Counted from the first letter of the stretch, positions 1 to 6,799 are shown. The stretch: 8,507 bases of DNA from Phycisphaerae bacterium (GCA_020058145.1 JAGVEP010000335.1:1-8507), one strand, 5' to 3'. Notes: generated by a model not told the origin, from the letters alone. Made by a program: numbers and translations.

Positions 1-110
1 AGCAGCAGGAGGCGGCGGTCGTCGCCGCGCGCCAGTTCCGCGAGCAGCGCGGCGCGGCACTGGCGCGTTTTCCCCGTTCCCGCGCGGCCGAGCACAAAGC
101 GGACCGGCAT
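1..110 (-). CDS. addB: AddB-like helicase/nuclease subunit, N-terminal fragment
   Basis: Only the first 36 codons are in the window; the gene continues past position 1. The reading begins MPVRFVLGRAGTGKT, a Walker A P-loop (G8-RAGTGK-T15) placed within the first 15 residues. This very N-terminal GRxGxGKT position is characteristic of AddB/RexB, the subunit that with AddA forms the RecBCD-like complex processing double-strand breaks for recombination. The ATG at 110 follows the stop of the upstream lipoprotein gene by 2 nt (TAG-TC-ATG), so the two are probably translationally coupled. The nuclease domain and iron-sulfur cysteines expected at the AddB C-terminus lie outside the window. Another UvrD-like or P-loop ATPase is possible, because only about 36 residues can be judged. 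Confidence 0.62.
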   Translation of the reverse strand, partial: MPVRFVLGRAGTGKTRQCRAALLAELARGDDRRLLL

Positions 111-112
111 GA

Positions 113-406
113 CTAATCTTTTTCGTACTTCTTGAGCCGCTTCTTGTAGTCGTCGCGCTCGTGCTTGTACTTGTCGGCTTTGTCCTTCAGCCGAGCGTTG
201 TCGCGTTCGACGTGTTGGAGGTTGGCGTAGGCCTGGTCCAACTCCCGCTGAGCCTCTTCCAGGGTTGCCGGGTGCGGCACCTGGCTGCTGTCCACCGGCT
301 CGGGCCGGCCGCCGACGTTGACCTCGATGCGCTCGGGTGCCGTCACGCAACCGCCCGCGAGCAGCAGTCCGCTGACCATGAGGAGCACCAACCCGCCTGT
401 ACGCAT
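113..406 (-). CDS. small coiled-coil lipoprotein
   Basis: Encodes 97 residues. The N-terminus is a lipoprotein signal peptide: MR, then a hydrophobic stretch (residues 4-17), then LLAGGC with the candidate lipidated cysteine at C20. Alanine at -3 is a less common lipobox residue. After a short Pro/Gly-rich linker, residues 48-97 are highly charged with heptad-like spacing (EEAQRELDQAY, then Lys/Asp/Arg-rich), suggesting a coiled coil ending in KYEKD. The predicted product is an envelope-anchored small protein; I recognise no named family. I chose the ATG at 406 because GGAGG lies 7 nt upstream. A TTG six bases further up would sit right against that site. It is the first gene of a tight pair with the addB-like gene, although no functional link is obvious. 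Confidence 0.75.
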   Translation of the reverse strand: MRTGGLVLLMVSGLLLAGGCVTAPERIEVNVGGRPEPVDSSQVPHPATLEEAQRELDQAYANLQHVERDNARLKDKADKYKHERDDYKKRLKKYEKD

Positions 407-444
407 GAGCAATCCTCCAAGTGTGCCGTCACACGCCGACGGGT

Positions 445-473
445 ATCATCCCGCCGCGGGACACGCTTGCCAA
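445..473 (-). promoter_or_regulatory. candidate sigma70-type promoter for the lipoprotein/addB pair
   Basis: Read on the minus strand, TTGGCA (473-468) is followed after 17 nt by GATGAT (450-445), matching TTGACA/TATAAT at 5 of 6 and 4 of 6 positions. It would place the transcript start near 438, about 30 nt before the ATG at 406. The same stretch reads TATCAT (444-449) on the plus strand, a possible -10 for miaA, but without a convincing -35. Confidence 0.4.
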
Positions 474-502
474 CCACCGCCGCGCCGAATTACAACGCAG
501 CC

Positions 503-1435
503 GTGGAAAACCGCGTCATCGTCATCACCGGTTGCACGGCGGTGGGCAAAGGGGCGCTGGCCCGCGCGCTGGCCGCGACGCTCGGTGCGGAAATCGTCAG
601 TGCCGATTCGATGAAGGTCTATCGCGGCATGGACATTGGCACGGCGAAGCCCTCGCCCGAGGTTCGGGCCACGCTGCCGCACCACCTGATCGACGTGGCC
701 GACCCCTGCGAGCCATTCAACGCCGCCCGGTTCGTCGAGCTGGCGGACCACGCGGTAACCGCGATTCACGCCCGTGGACGGCCGGTCGTCGCGGTCGGCG
801 GGACGATGCTGTACTTGAAATGCTGGTATGCCGGGTTGTTCGCCGGCCCGTCTGCGGACCCGAGTGTCAGGGCCGAAATCCGTCGCCGGGTGGCGGACGA
901 GGGGCTGGACGCCCTGCACGCCGAACTCGCCCGCATCGACCCGGCCGCCGCGGCACGCATCCACCGCCATGATCTGCGGCGAATAGAACGGGCGCTCGAG
1001 GTGTACCGTGCGACCGGTCGCCCCATTGGTGAGCTACAGCAGCAATGGGACCGCGCCGAGCTACGGCGCCCGGATTGGCGTTGGCGGCTCATCGGAGTGC
1101 AGCGTGACCGCGAAAACCTGAACCGCCGGATCAATGCGCGGGTCAAGCGCATGCTGGCAGGGGGGTTGGTGGACGAGGCGCGACGCATCTGGTCCGATCC
1201 GCGGGGCGTGGGGCCGCAAGCGTCCCAGGCGGTCGGGTATGCGGAGCTATTCGCGCACTTCGAGGGGCGGCTGACACTGGACGACGCGCTCGAGCAAACC
1301 AAGATTCACTCGCGACGGCTGGCCAAGCACCAGCGCACCTGGCTGAAGCGCATGGCGGACGTGAACTGGTTGGATGCGGGCGACGCCGAGGATGGAGCCG
1401 AGCTATTGCCGCGTACGCTGGAAGTGCTGGGATAA
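503..1435 (+). CDS. miaA: tRNA dimethylallyltransferase MiaA
   Basis: Encodes 310 residues, the usual MiaA length. The enzyme transfers a dimethylallyl group from DMAPP to N6 of A37 in tRNAs reading UNN codons, the first step towards ms2i6A. Visible hallmarks are the P-loop GCTAVGKG (10-17), the catalytic-Asp segment SADSMKVYRGMDIGTAKP (33-50), VGGTMLYL (98-105), RRIERALEVYRATGRP (159-174), QASQAVGYAEL (239-249) and RRLAKHQRTWLKR (271-283). The start is the GTG at 503: the frame stays open upstream to about 161, but that part overlaps the lipoprotein gene in antisense and resembles nothing, and homology begins at VENRVIVITG. No strong Shine-Dalgarno sequence precedes this GTG. The last P-loop residue is Gly instead of Ser/Thr. 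The gene converges with groES, leaving a 17-nt gap. Confidence 0.95.
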   Translation: MENRVIVITGCTAVGKGALARALAATLGAEIVSADSMKVYRGMDIGTAKPSPEVRATLPHHLIDVADPCEPFNAARFVELADHAVTAIHARGRPVVAVGGTMLYLKCWYAGLFAGPSADPSVRAEIRRRVADEGLDALHAELARIDPAAAARIHRHDLRRIERALEVYRATGRPIGELQQQWDRAELRRPDWRWRLIGVQRDRENLNRRINARVKRMLAGGLVDEARRIWSDPRGVGPQASQAVGYAELFAHFEGRLTLDDALEQTKIHSRRLAKHQRTWLKRMADVNWLDAGDAEDGAELLPRTLEVLG

Positions 1436-1452
1436 GGCCGCCGCTTTCGTCC

Positions 1453-1776
1453 TTAGCCCTTGGCAGTCCGGCGAAACACCGCCACGATGTCCTCGACCGG
1501 CACCACGAACAGCCGATTATCACCTTCGAAATCGACGGGAACTGCGTTTTTCGGGTTGAACAGCACTTTGTCGTACTGCACGATCGGATAGTTCTCGTCC
1601 CGCTCGATCTGCGCCGACACCGCCACCACCCGGCCGGTGATGGTCGGGATTTCGATGTTGCCAGGGAGCTGGATGCCGCCCTTGGTCGTCTTTTTGTCTT
1701 CGTCCTTACGAATGAGGACCCGTTTGCCGATCGGCTCGACGGTCTCCAACTGCTGCTTACTGCTCGTCTCGGCCAT
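1453..1776 (-). CDS. groES: GroES-family co-chaperonin (orphan)
   Basis: Encodes 107 residues of the Cpn10 fold. GroES caps the GroEL folding chamber as a heptamer in the cytoplasm. Visible features are PIGKRVLIRKDEDKKTTKGG (15-34), covering the first strand and the start of the mobile loop, then IQLPG, TGRVVAVSA (47-55), YDKVLFNP (68-75) and the C-terminal FVVPVEDIVAVF (90-101), which matches the family ending in DILA. The GroEL-contacting tripeptide, I-V-L in E. coli GroES, is I-Q-L here (35-37). Start ATG at 1776, with a GGAGAGGA purine-rich site upstream. No groEL and no CIRCE operator is visible, so this is probably a second, diverged GroES copy, or one unlinked from groEL. Confidence 0.88.
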   Translation of the reverse strand: MAETSSKQQLETVEPIGKRVLIRKDEDKKTTKGGIQLPGNIEIPTITGRVVAVSAQIERDENYPIVQYDKVLFNPKNAVPVDFEGDNRLFVVPVEDIVAVFRRTAKG

Positions 1777-1808
1777 GGCGGTCCTCTCCGCGACGCGATC
1801 GCAGGGCG

Positions 1809-1838
1809 TATACTACGTCGGCGTCCGCAGGCCGGGAA
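1809..1838. promoter_or_regulatory. candidate divergent promoter region for larB and groES
   Basis: The 89-nt gap between the divergent starts holds TATACT (1809-1814) on the plus strand, 5 of 6 to TATAAT and about 52 nt before the larB GTG, but its -35 is poor. On the minus strand the overlapping TAGTAT (1815-1810) lies 17 nt from TTCCCG (1838-1833), a weak groES promoter candidate. The palindromic GTATAC core means the two would compete for the same site. Confidence 0.3.
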
Positions 1839-1865
1839 GTCTAGCCTCCCGCCGGAGAATCGCGC

Positions 1866-2633
1866 GTGAACCCACAGAATTTGCGCCTGCTCTTGGAACA
1901 GCTTGCGGCCGGACAGACGACCGTGGATACCGCCCTGCACCGGCTGGAGACGCTGCCGTTCGAGGCGCTGGATTTTGCGTGCGTAGATCATCACCGGGAG
2001 TTGCGCTGCGGATTCCCCGAAGTGATTTTTGGGCAGGGCAAGACGCCGGGGCAAATCCTCACGCTTTTTGAGAAGCTGGCGGCCGCCGGGGCAAACGTCC
2101 TGGCGACGCGCGTCAGTGCCGACGCCGCGGAGGGCGTAGTTTCGCGGTTCCCCGGGGCGAGCTACCACGAGCTCGCCCGGGCGCTGACGCTGCGCCAGAA
2201 TCCGGCGCCGGCCGGCAGCGGGCTGGTGGCAGTAGTTTGTGCAGGCACCGCGGACATGCCCGTCGCGGAGGAGGCACGCCTTACGATCGAGATGATGGAT
2301 CAGCCGCTGCGGACCATTTACGACGTGGGGGTGGCGGGTCTGCACCGCCTGCTGGCCCGGTCCGCCGAACTGCGTCAGGCCCGGGTGATCGTGGTCGTCG
2401 CGGGGATGGAGGGCGCCCTGCCGAGCGTCGTCGGCGGCCTGGTGAAGGCGCCCGTGATCGCGGTTCCGACCAGTGTTGGCTATGGTGCCAGCTTCCACGG
2501 CCTCGCGGCGCTCCTGGCCATGCTGAATAGCTGCGCGGCGGGCGTGTCCGTCGTGAATATCGACAACGGCTTTGGTGCCGGGTACCAGGCGGCGTTGATC
2601 AACCAGGCGGGACAATCGCAAACTCAGGGATAG
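1866..2633 (+). CDS. larB: LarB, nickel-pincer cofactor biosynthesis enzyme
   Basis: Encodes 255 residues, the normal LarB length. LarB carboxylates nicotinic acid adenine dinucleotide at C5 of the pyridinium ring and releases AMP, giving the dicarboxylate mononucleotide used by LarE and LarC to build the nickel-pincer nucleotide. The N-terminal part has DHHRELRCGFPEVIFGQGKT (41-60). The PurE-like C-terminal domain has AGTADMPVAEEA (126-137), YDVGVAGLHRLLA (152-164), VAGMEGALPSVVGGLV (178-193), PTSVGYGAS (201-209) and LAMLNSCAAGVSVVNIDNGF (217-236). E182 and C223 match in context the glutamate and covalent cysteine I recall from Lactobacillus LarB (about 180 and 221). The GTG start has GGAG 8 nt upstream. 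No larA, larC or larE is in the window, so the client enzyme is unknown. Confidence 0.95.
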   Translation: MNPQNLRLLLEQLAAGQTTVDTALHRLETLPFEALDFACVDHHRELRCGFPEVIFGQGKTPGQILTLFEKLAAAGANVLATRVSADAAEGVVSRFPGASYHELARALTLRQNPAPAGSGLVAVVCAGTADMPVAEEARLTIEMMDQPLRTIYDVGVAGLHRLLARSAELRQARVIVVVAGMEGALPSVVGGLVKAPVIAVPTSVGYGASFHGLAALLAMLNSCAAGVSVVNIDNGFGAGYQAALINQAGQSQTQG

Positions 2634-2670
2634 CTTGATTCGTGTGAGAAGAAGATGCCGACGGTGCGTC

Positions 2671-2690
2671 CGGCGCGTGCAATCGCGCCG
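2671..2690 (+). terminator. possible hairpin after larB
   Basis: CGGCGCG (2671-2677) and CGCGCCG (2684-2690) form a perfect 7-bp GC stem around a 6-nt loop, 38 nt after the larB stop. There is no T-tract, so it is only a weak terminator candidate separating larB from the downstream methylase gene. Confidence 0.25.
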
Positions 2691-2750
2691 TGCCTCGGAT
2701 ACCATCCTGGCTGAGTCCCAAGTGTGCATCCGAAGCACCAACGAGGCGGC

Positions 2751-5330
2751 ATGGCACGGAAGCGGACGGACCAGAAGAGCGTAGCACCCGCAAGCGCCGA
2801 GCCCAAGCAGGGGTACATCACCGACTTCATCAGCGGCGTCCAGGTCCGCGCCACGGCGGAAGAAGTCGAGGCCGTTCAGGTCTTCGCGCGGCGCCTCGTC
2901 GAGGACTACGGGTACACCAAGGCTCAAATCCAGACCCGCCCGCAGCACCACGTCCGCAAGCGCCCGTCCGACGAGGACAAATCCTACCCGATCGACATCG
3001 CCGTCTTTAGCTCGGCCAAGAAGACCGAGGATGAGCTGTTCATGGTGGTGGAGTGCAAGAAGAAGGAGCGCAAGGACGGCGAGCACCAACTGCGCCTTTA
3101 CATGGACATGTCCGCCGCCGAGGTGGGCGTGTGGTTCAACGGCGACGAGCACCTGTACCTGCGCAAGGTCCACCACAAGGACGGCCGTCGGACTTACGAG
3201 GTCCTGCCCAACATTCCGCGTAAGGGGCAACGGATCGAGGACATCGGCCTCTATAAGCGGAAGGACCTCAACAAACCGTCCAACCTCAAGGCCGTGTTCC
3301 GCGACCTCCGGAACCACTTGGCTGGTATGACCACGGGGATCACGCGCGACGAAGCGCTGGCCCAGGAAATCATCAACCTGCTGTTCTGCAAGATTCATGA
3401 CGAGCAAGAGCGTGCCCCCGATGACACCGTATTGTTCCGGGCCGGAACGGGCGAACCGGCCAGGGACATTCAGAAACGGATCAACGATCTGTTCACCACC
3501 GTCAAAGGCTTGAGCTTCGGCGATGTGTTCGACAAAACCGACACGATCAAACTTGACCCTGAGAGCATCCGGTACGTTGTCGGCGAACTCCAGAATTACT
3601 GCGTCACAGACGCCGACCGCGACGCGATCGGTGACGCCTTCGAGGTCTTCATCGGCCCTGCCCTGCGCGGCTCGGAAGGCCAGTTCTTCACACCGCGCAA
3701 CGTCATTGACATGATGGTCAAGATCGTCGATCCGCAGCCCGGAGAAATGATCATCGACCCAGCCTGCGGCTCCGGCGGGTTCCTGATCTCAGCTCTGGCG
3801 CACGTCTGGCGGCAGGTCGAGCAGGAAGGGAAACACAAGAAATGGACTGAGCGCCAGCTTGCCAATCGGCTGCGCGATGTCTCAACGCGCTGTTTCCGCG
3901 GCATCGACAAGGACGCGTTTCTCGCCAAAGTCTGCAAGGCGTACATGGCACTTGTGGGCGACGGGCGCGGCGGGGTCTTCTGCGCCAACAGCCTGGAACC
4001 GTTCACGGGCTGGCCCGACGCAATGCAGCAGAAGGTCGAACCGGGCACTTTCGACGTGCTCCTGACCAACCCACCCTTTGGCAAGAAAATTGTCGTCAAG
4101 AGCGAGAAAATCCTGTCGCAGTTCGACTTGGCCCACAAGTGGAATTACCGCAAAGCTGACAAGTGCTGGGAGCGCACTGGCTCGCTTCGCGACAAACTCC
4201 CGCCTCAGGTTGTGTTCCTGGAGCGATGTCTCCAACTGTTGCGGCCCGGCGGACGTCTCGGAATCGTGCTTCCCGAAAGCACCTTCGGCAACCCGTCGCA
4301 TCAGTACATCGTGCAGTGGCTGCTGGAGCGGGTGCAGGTCACGGCCATTGCGAGCATGCCCGAGGCCCTATTCAAGACTAGTGGCAAGGGCGGCACACAT
4401 ACTAAGGTGTGCATCCTGGTCGGAATCAAGCGCGCCCCCGAAGCCCGCCACAGCATTTTCATGGGCGAAGCGAGGTGGTGTGGGCACGACTCCCGTGGCA
4501 ACCCAACTTACCGTAGATCGGGTACCGGAAAACTTCAACTCCTGGACGAGGTCCCGGAGGTCGGCGAGCGGTACGCCGCCTGGAGTGCCGCCCCGGTATC
4601 GTTCGTGCCAGATCACCGCGGCTTCGTCCTGCCCAGCGACGCTATTGCCCACCGCATCCTCGTGCCGCGGTACTACAACCCGGAGATTAAGGCCGAGATG
4701 GCCCGCCTGAGCAGCGAGTATCGCTTCGTCACGATCGGTGACCTCGTCAAGCAGCGCGCAATATCGATCGAGACCGGGATCGAGATCGGCAAGATGGCGT
4801 ACGGAACCGGGAGAATCCCGTTCATCCGCAGTTCGGACATTTCCAACTGGGAGATCAAGTCCGATTTCAAACACGGGGTGAGCCAAGCTATTTATGACAG
4901 TCAGAAAGACAACGTTGACGTGCAGCCCGGCGACATTCTGATGGTGAAGGACGGGACGTACCTGATCGGGACGTGCGCCATGGTAACATCTTTCGACCTC
5001 CCTATGCTGTTCCAGAGCCACCTGTACCGGTTGCGCGTGCTCACCCATGACGTGATCGACCCGTGGCTGCTCTTCACGCTTCTCAACACCCCTATCGTAC
5101 GCCTCCAGGTGCGCGCCAAGCAGTTCACCCAGGACATCATCGATACACTCGGCAAACGCATCCTGGAAATCGCAATCCCGATCCCCAGGAACCAAGCCAA
5201 GGCCACCCAAGTCGCCCAGGATTGCAAACGCATCATCGAGACCCGCATTCAACTCCGGGCGCAGGCCGTATCTCTGGTCGGTTCGATCGGCGCGGTCGCC
5301 GTTCAGGCCGACGTCGATGACCTTGCCTGA
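2751..5330 (+). CDS. single-chain restriction-modification enzyme: HsdR-N nuclease + N6-adenine methyltransferase + half-HsdS recognition domain
   Basis: Encodes 859 residues from the ATG at 2751 (GAGG 4 nt upstream); an in-frame GTG at 2724 would add nine. Residues 20-150 resemble the type I HsdR N-terminal nuclease: D82 in YPIDIAVF, E101-C-K103 in VVECKKK, and Q113-x3-Y117 in HQLRLYM, a PD-(D/E)xK plus QxxxY signature. Residues 165-290 form a helical linker like HsdM's N-terminus. The SAM methyltransferase follows: GQFFTP (310-315), motif I DPACGSGGF (336-344), motif IV NPPFG (440-444) and LRPGGRLGIVLPES (497-510). Residues 657-815 resemble an HsdS target-recognition domain (FVTIGDLV, GRIPFIRSSDISNW, VQPGDILMVKDG, then FTQDIIDTLGKRILEIAIPI), followed by a helical tail. 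It probably methylates adenine and cleaves the same asymmetric site, as type IIG enzymes do. No translocase, separate HsdS or other defence gene adjoins it. Nuclease activity is inferred. Confidence 0.88.
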   Translation: MARKRTDQKSVAPASAEPKQGYITDFISGVQVRATAEEVEAVQVFARRLVEDYGYTKAQIQTRPQHHVRKRPSDEDKSYPIDIAVFSSAKKTEDELFMVVECKKKERKDGEHQLRLYMDMSAAEVGVWFNGDEHLYLRKVHHKDGRRTYEVLPNIPRKGQRIEDIGLYKRKDLNKPSNLKAVFRDLRNHLAGMTTGITRDEALAQEIINLLFCKIHDEQERAPDDTVLFRAGTGEPARDIQKRINDLFTTVKGLSFGDVFDKTDTIKLDPESIRYVVGELQNYCVTDADRDAIGDAFEVFIGPALRGSEGQFFTPRNVIDMMVKIVDPQPGEMIIDPACGSGGFLISALAHVWRQVEQEGKHKKWTERQLANRLRDVSTRCFRGIDKDAFLAKVCKAYMALVGDGRGGVFCANSLEPFTGWPDAMQQKVEPGTFDVLLTNPPFGKKIVVKSEKILSQFDLAHKWNYRKADKCWERTGSLRDKLPPQVVFLERCLQLLRPGGRLGIVLPESTFGNPSHQYIVQWLLERVQVTAIASMPEALFKTSGKGGTHTKVCILVGIKRAPEARHSIFMGEARWCGHDSRGNPTYRRSGTGKLQLLDEVPEVGERYAAWSAAPVSFVPDHRGFVLPSDAIAHRILVPRYYNPEIKAEMARLSSEYRFVTIGDLVKQRAISIETGIEIGKMAYGTGRIPFIRSSDISNWEIKSDFKHGVSQAIYDSQKDNVDVQPGDILMVKDGTYLIGTCAMVTSFDLPMLFQSHLYRLRVLTHDVIDPWLLFTLLNTPIVRLQVRAKQFTQDIIDTLGKRILEIAIPIPRNQAKATQVAQDCKRIIETRIQLRAQAVSLVGSIGAVAVQADVDDLA

Positions 5331-5413
5331 GCGACGGACCGAGTTTGGCGACCGCACGAAGGAAACCGCGCCCCGAGTATCGGCTTCCGGCTTAACCAGT
5401 TATCGTACCCCTC

Positions 5414-6340
5414 ATGCCACCTGAAAATGCACTGCCACGCGTGGTGGAGGACGTGCCAGAGTTCCCGACCCGCCCGGCCGCCATGCACAAAGGTGCCGCC
5501 GGCAAGGTCGCCATCATCGCCGGCAGCCGGGGCATGAGCGGGGCGGCCATTCTCGCCGGGCTGGGGGCGCTACGCGGCGGGGCGGGGCTCGTGCGCGTTT
5601 ACTGTCCGGAATCGGTCCAGCCGATCATCGCAGCGAGTGAGCCCTGCCTCATGACCTTGCCGCTGCCGGAGGACGACGCGGGTCGGATCGCCGGCGGCGG
5701 GGTCTTCGCGAAGCTGGATTTGGAGTGGCCGACGGTCGTGGCAGTGGGGCCCGGCGTTGGACTGAGCCCGGAACTCGGCAAGCTGATTGCGGACGTGCTC
5801 CGCGCTTTTTCCGGTCCCACAGTGGTCGACGCGGACGGTCTCAACAACCTCGCAGCGCTCGGGCCGCAGGCTTGGGTCGCACGGGCTGCGCGTCCGACGG
5901 TCGTTACGCCACACCCAGGCGAGATGGCCCGGCTGCGACAGGGGGCCGAATTGCCGCCGCTCGCCGGCGACGATGACGAGACACGCTTGCGCATCGCGCA
6001 CGAGTATGCCTGCCTCGCCCAGTGCGTGGTCGTGCTCAAAGGTCACCGGACAGTCGTCTGCACTCCAGCCGAGGCATACATCAACGCGACGGGCAACCCT
6101 GGCATGGCCACCGGCGGCATGGGCGACGTGCTCACCGGCCTGCTCGCGGCTTTGCTCGCACAGGGCCTCTCCGCTTTCGACGCGGCCCGGCTCGGCGTTT
6201 ATGCCCACGGCCTGGCGGCGGACTTCTGCCAAAAGGAGATCGCACCGGTCGGCTATCTGGCCCGCGAAGTCGCCGACCTGCTCCCCGCCGCCCTCACGCA
6301 CGCCGCCCGTCCCCGCGTCGGTTTCCGGCAGTCCCTTTAA
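5414..6340 (+). CDS. nnrD: ADP-dependent NAD(P)H-hydrate dehydratase
   Basis: Encodes 308 residues of the YjeF C-terminal/ribokinase-like family, which uses ADP to dehydrate S-NAD(P)HX, repairing damaged nicotinamide cofactors in the cytoplasm. Motifs are MHKGAAGKVAIIAGSRGMSG (24-43), GALRGGAGLVRV (51-62), VVDADGLN (137-144), TPHPGEMARL (165-174) and NATGNPGMATGGMGDVLTGL (224-243), with the putative catalytic D238 in GMGD. The partner epimerase NnrE, often fused upstream in one protein, is absent, so this is the stand-alone form. The ATG at 5414 has no clear Shine-Dalgarno, but the 23 residues before HKG match the usual family lead-in. The 83-nt gap after the methylase gene shows no convincing promoter. 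The gene converges with the PilZ gene across a palindrome that starts inside its stop codon. Confidence 0.93.
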   Translation: MPPENALPRVVEDVPEFPTRPAAMHKGAAGKVAIIAGSRGMSGAAILAGLGALRGGAGLVRVYCPESVQPIIAASEPCLMTLPLPEDDAGRIAGGGVFAKLDLEWPTVVAVGPGVGLSPELGKLIADVLRAFSGPTVVDADGLNNLAALGPQAWVARAARPTVVTPHPGEMARLRQGAELPPLAGDDDETRLRIAHEYACLAQCVVVLKGHRTVVCTPAEAYINATGNPGMATGGMGDVLTGLLAALLAQGLSAFDAARLGVYAHGLAADFCQKEIAPVGYLAREVADLLPAALTHAARPRVGFRQSL

Positions 6341-6434
6341 CCGCAAAGACGCAAAGAGCGCAGAGGCCGCAGAGAAAGGCCCCTAAATACAAACTCCTCT
6401 CGGCGTTCTCTGCGCTCTTTGCGCCTCTGCGGTT
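6339..6434. repeat. 96-bp stop-to-stop palindrome, probable bidirectional terminator or dispersed palindromic element
   Basis: Outer arms 6339-6365 and 6408-6434 pair at 25 of 27 positions. A further inner stem (6366-6374 with 6397-6404, one bulged C at 6370) extends it, leaving a loop of about 22 nt. Each arm is internally quasi-periodic, built of degenerate CGCAAAGA/CGCAGAGG-type octamers. The palindrome begins within the TAA of nnrD and ends at the last base of the TGA of the PilZ gene, filling the convergent gap exactly. Neither side has a T-tract. I associate CGCAAAGACGCAAAG-type palindromes with dispersed elements in several environmental phyla; copy number in this genome is not known. 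Confidence 0.8.
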
Positions 6435-6799
6435 CAGACAAACGTCGGCGGCTGGGTGGCGCGCACGCCTAGCTCGAAGTTCGACGCCAACGTTCGGCGG
6501 CAATAGGCCACCGACCCGGCGAGAAACAGCGGCTCGCCATTGGGTTTGAGCACCAGTGTCTCGACCCATGTGCCGGTGGCTACGTTGACCGAAACCTGGA
6601 GCGACATTCCGGTGCGCGAGATCTCGAGGGTCTCGCCGACCACCGTCCGGACTTCTCCGGTCAGCGGATCAACCAGCCGAACGCGGCACGGCACGCGATA
6701 TGGGACACGCGGTTGAGCCGCAGCACGGCGCAGCGGCTCGGGGGCGATGGGCATGGCGGACGCGCTGGCTGCTGCTGCGACTGAGACGGGGGATTTCAT
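6434..6799 (-). CDS. PilZ-domain protein, putative c-di-GMP receptor
   Basis: Encodes 121 residues. After an Ala/Pro-rich, probably disordered N-terminus (1-30), the single PilZ domain starts with the RxxxR motif R31-VPY-R35. Next come the beta-strand CRVRLVDPLTGEV and the second signature ETLEISRTGMSLQV, where E59-I-S61-R-T-G64 aligns with the canonical (D/N)xSxxG. The closing strand FELGVRA (108-114) is typical. PilZ domains bind cyclic di-GMP through these arginines and the (D/N)xSxxG residues, and control motility, exopolysaccharide or biofilm functions. With no other domain, it would act as a single-domain adaptor. The ATG at 6799 has GGAG 6 nt upstream. Glu in place of Asp/Asn is an atypical residue. 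An in-frame ATG at codon 16 could be an alternative start. No target gene adjoins it. Confidence 0.8.
   Translation of the reverse strand: MKSPVSVAAAASASAMPIAPEPLRRAAAQPRVPYRVPCRVRLVDPLTGEVRTVVGETLEISRTGMSLQVSVNVATGTWVETLVLKPNGEPLFLAGSVAYCRRTLASNFELGVRATQPPTFV

Noticed and set aside
421..434. GTGTG-CCGT-CACAC inverted repeat upstream of the lipoprotein gene as an operator
   Set aside because: Five-base arms are short enough to arise by chance, and no known operator consensus matches.
161..502. Upstream extension of the miaA frame
   Set aside because: It runs antisense through the lipoprotein gene and its promoter. MiaA homology starts at the GTG at 503, giving the normal family length.
2634..2750. 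Target-site duplications or integrase remnants marking the methylase gene as a mobile insertion
   Set aside because: I compared the flanks (2634-2750 and 5331-5413) and saw no direct repeat, tRNA fragment or recombinase trace.
1143..3407. A 754-codon open frame on the minus strand crossing miaA, groES, larB and the methylase gene
   Set aside because: It overlaps four well-supported genes, shows no recognisable domain, and is what high GC content produces in a silent frame. The groES gene occupies a different frame of the same strand.
4368..5357. A 329-codon open frame on the minus strand within the methylase gene
   Set aside because: It lies antisense to the recognition-domain region, which has clear family motifs on the plus strand; the antisense product resembles nothing.
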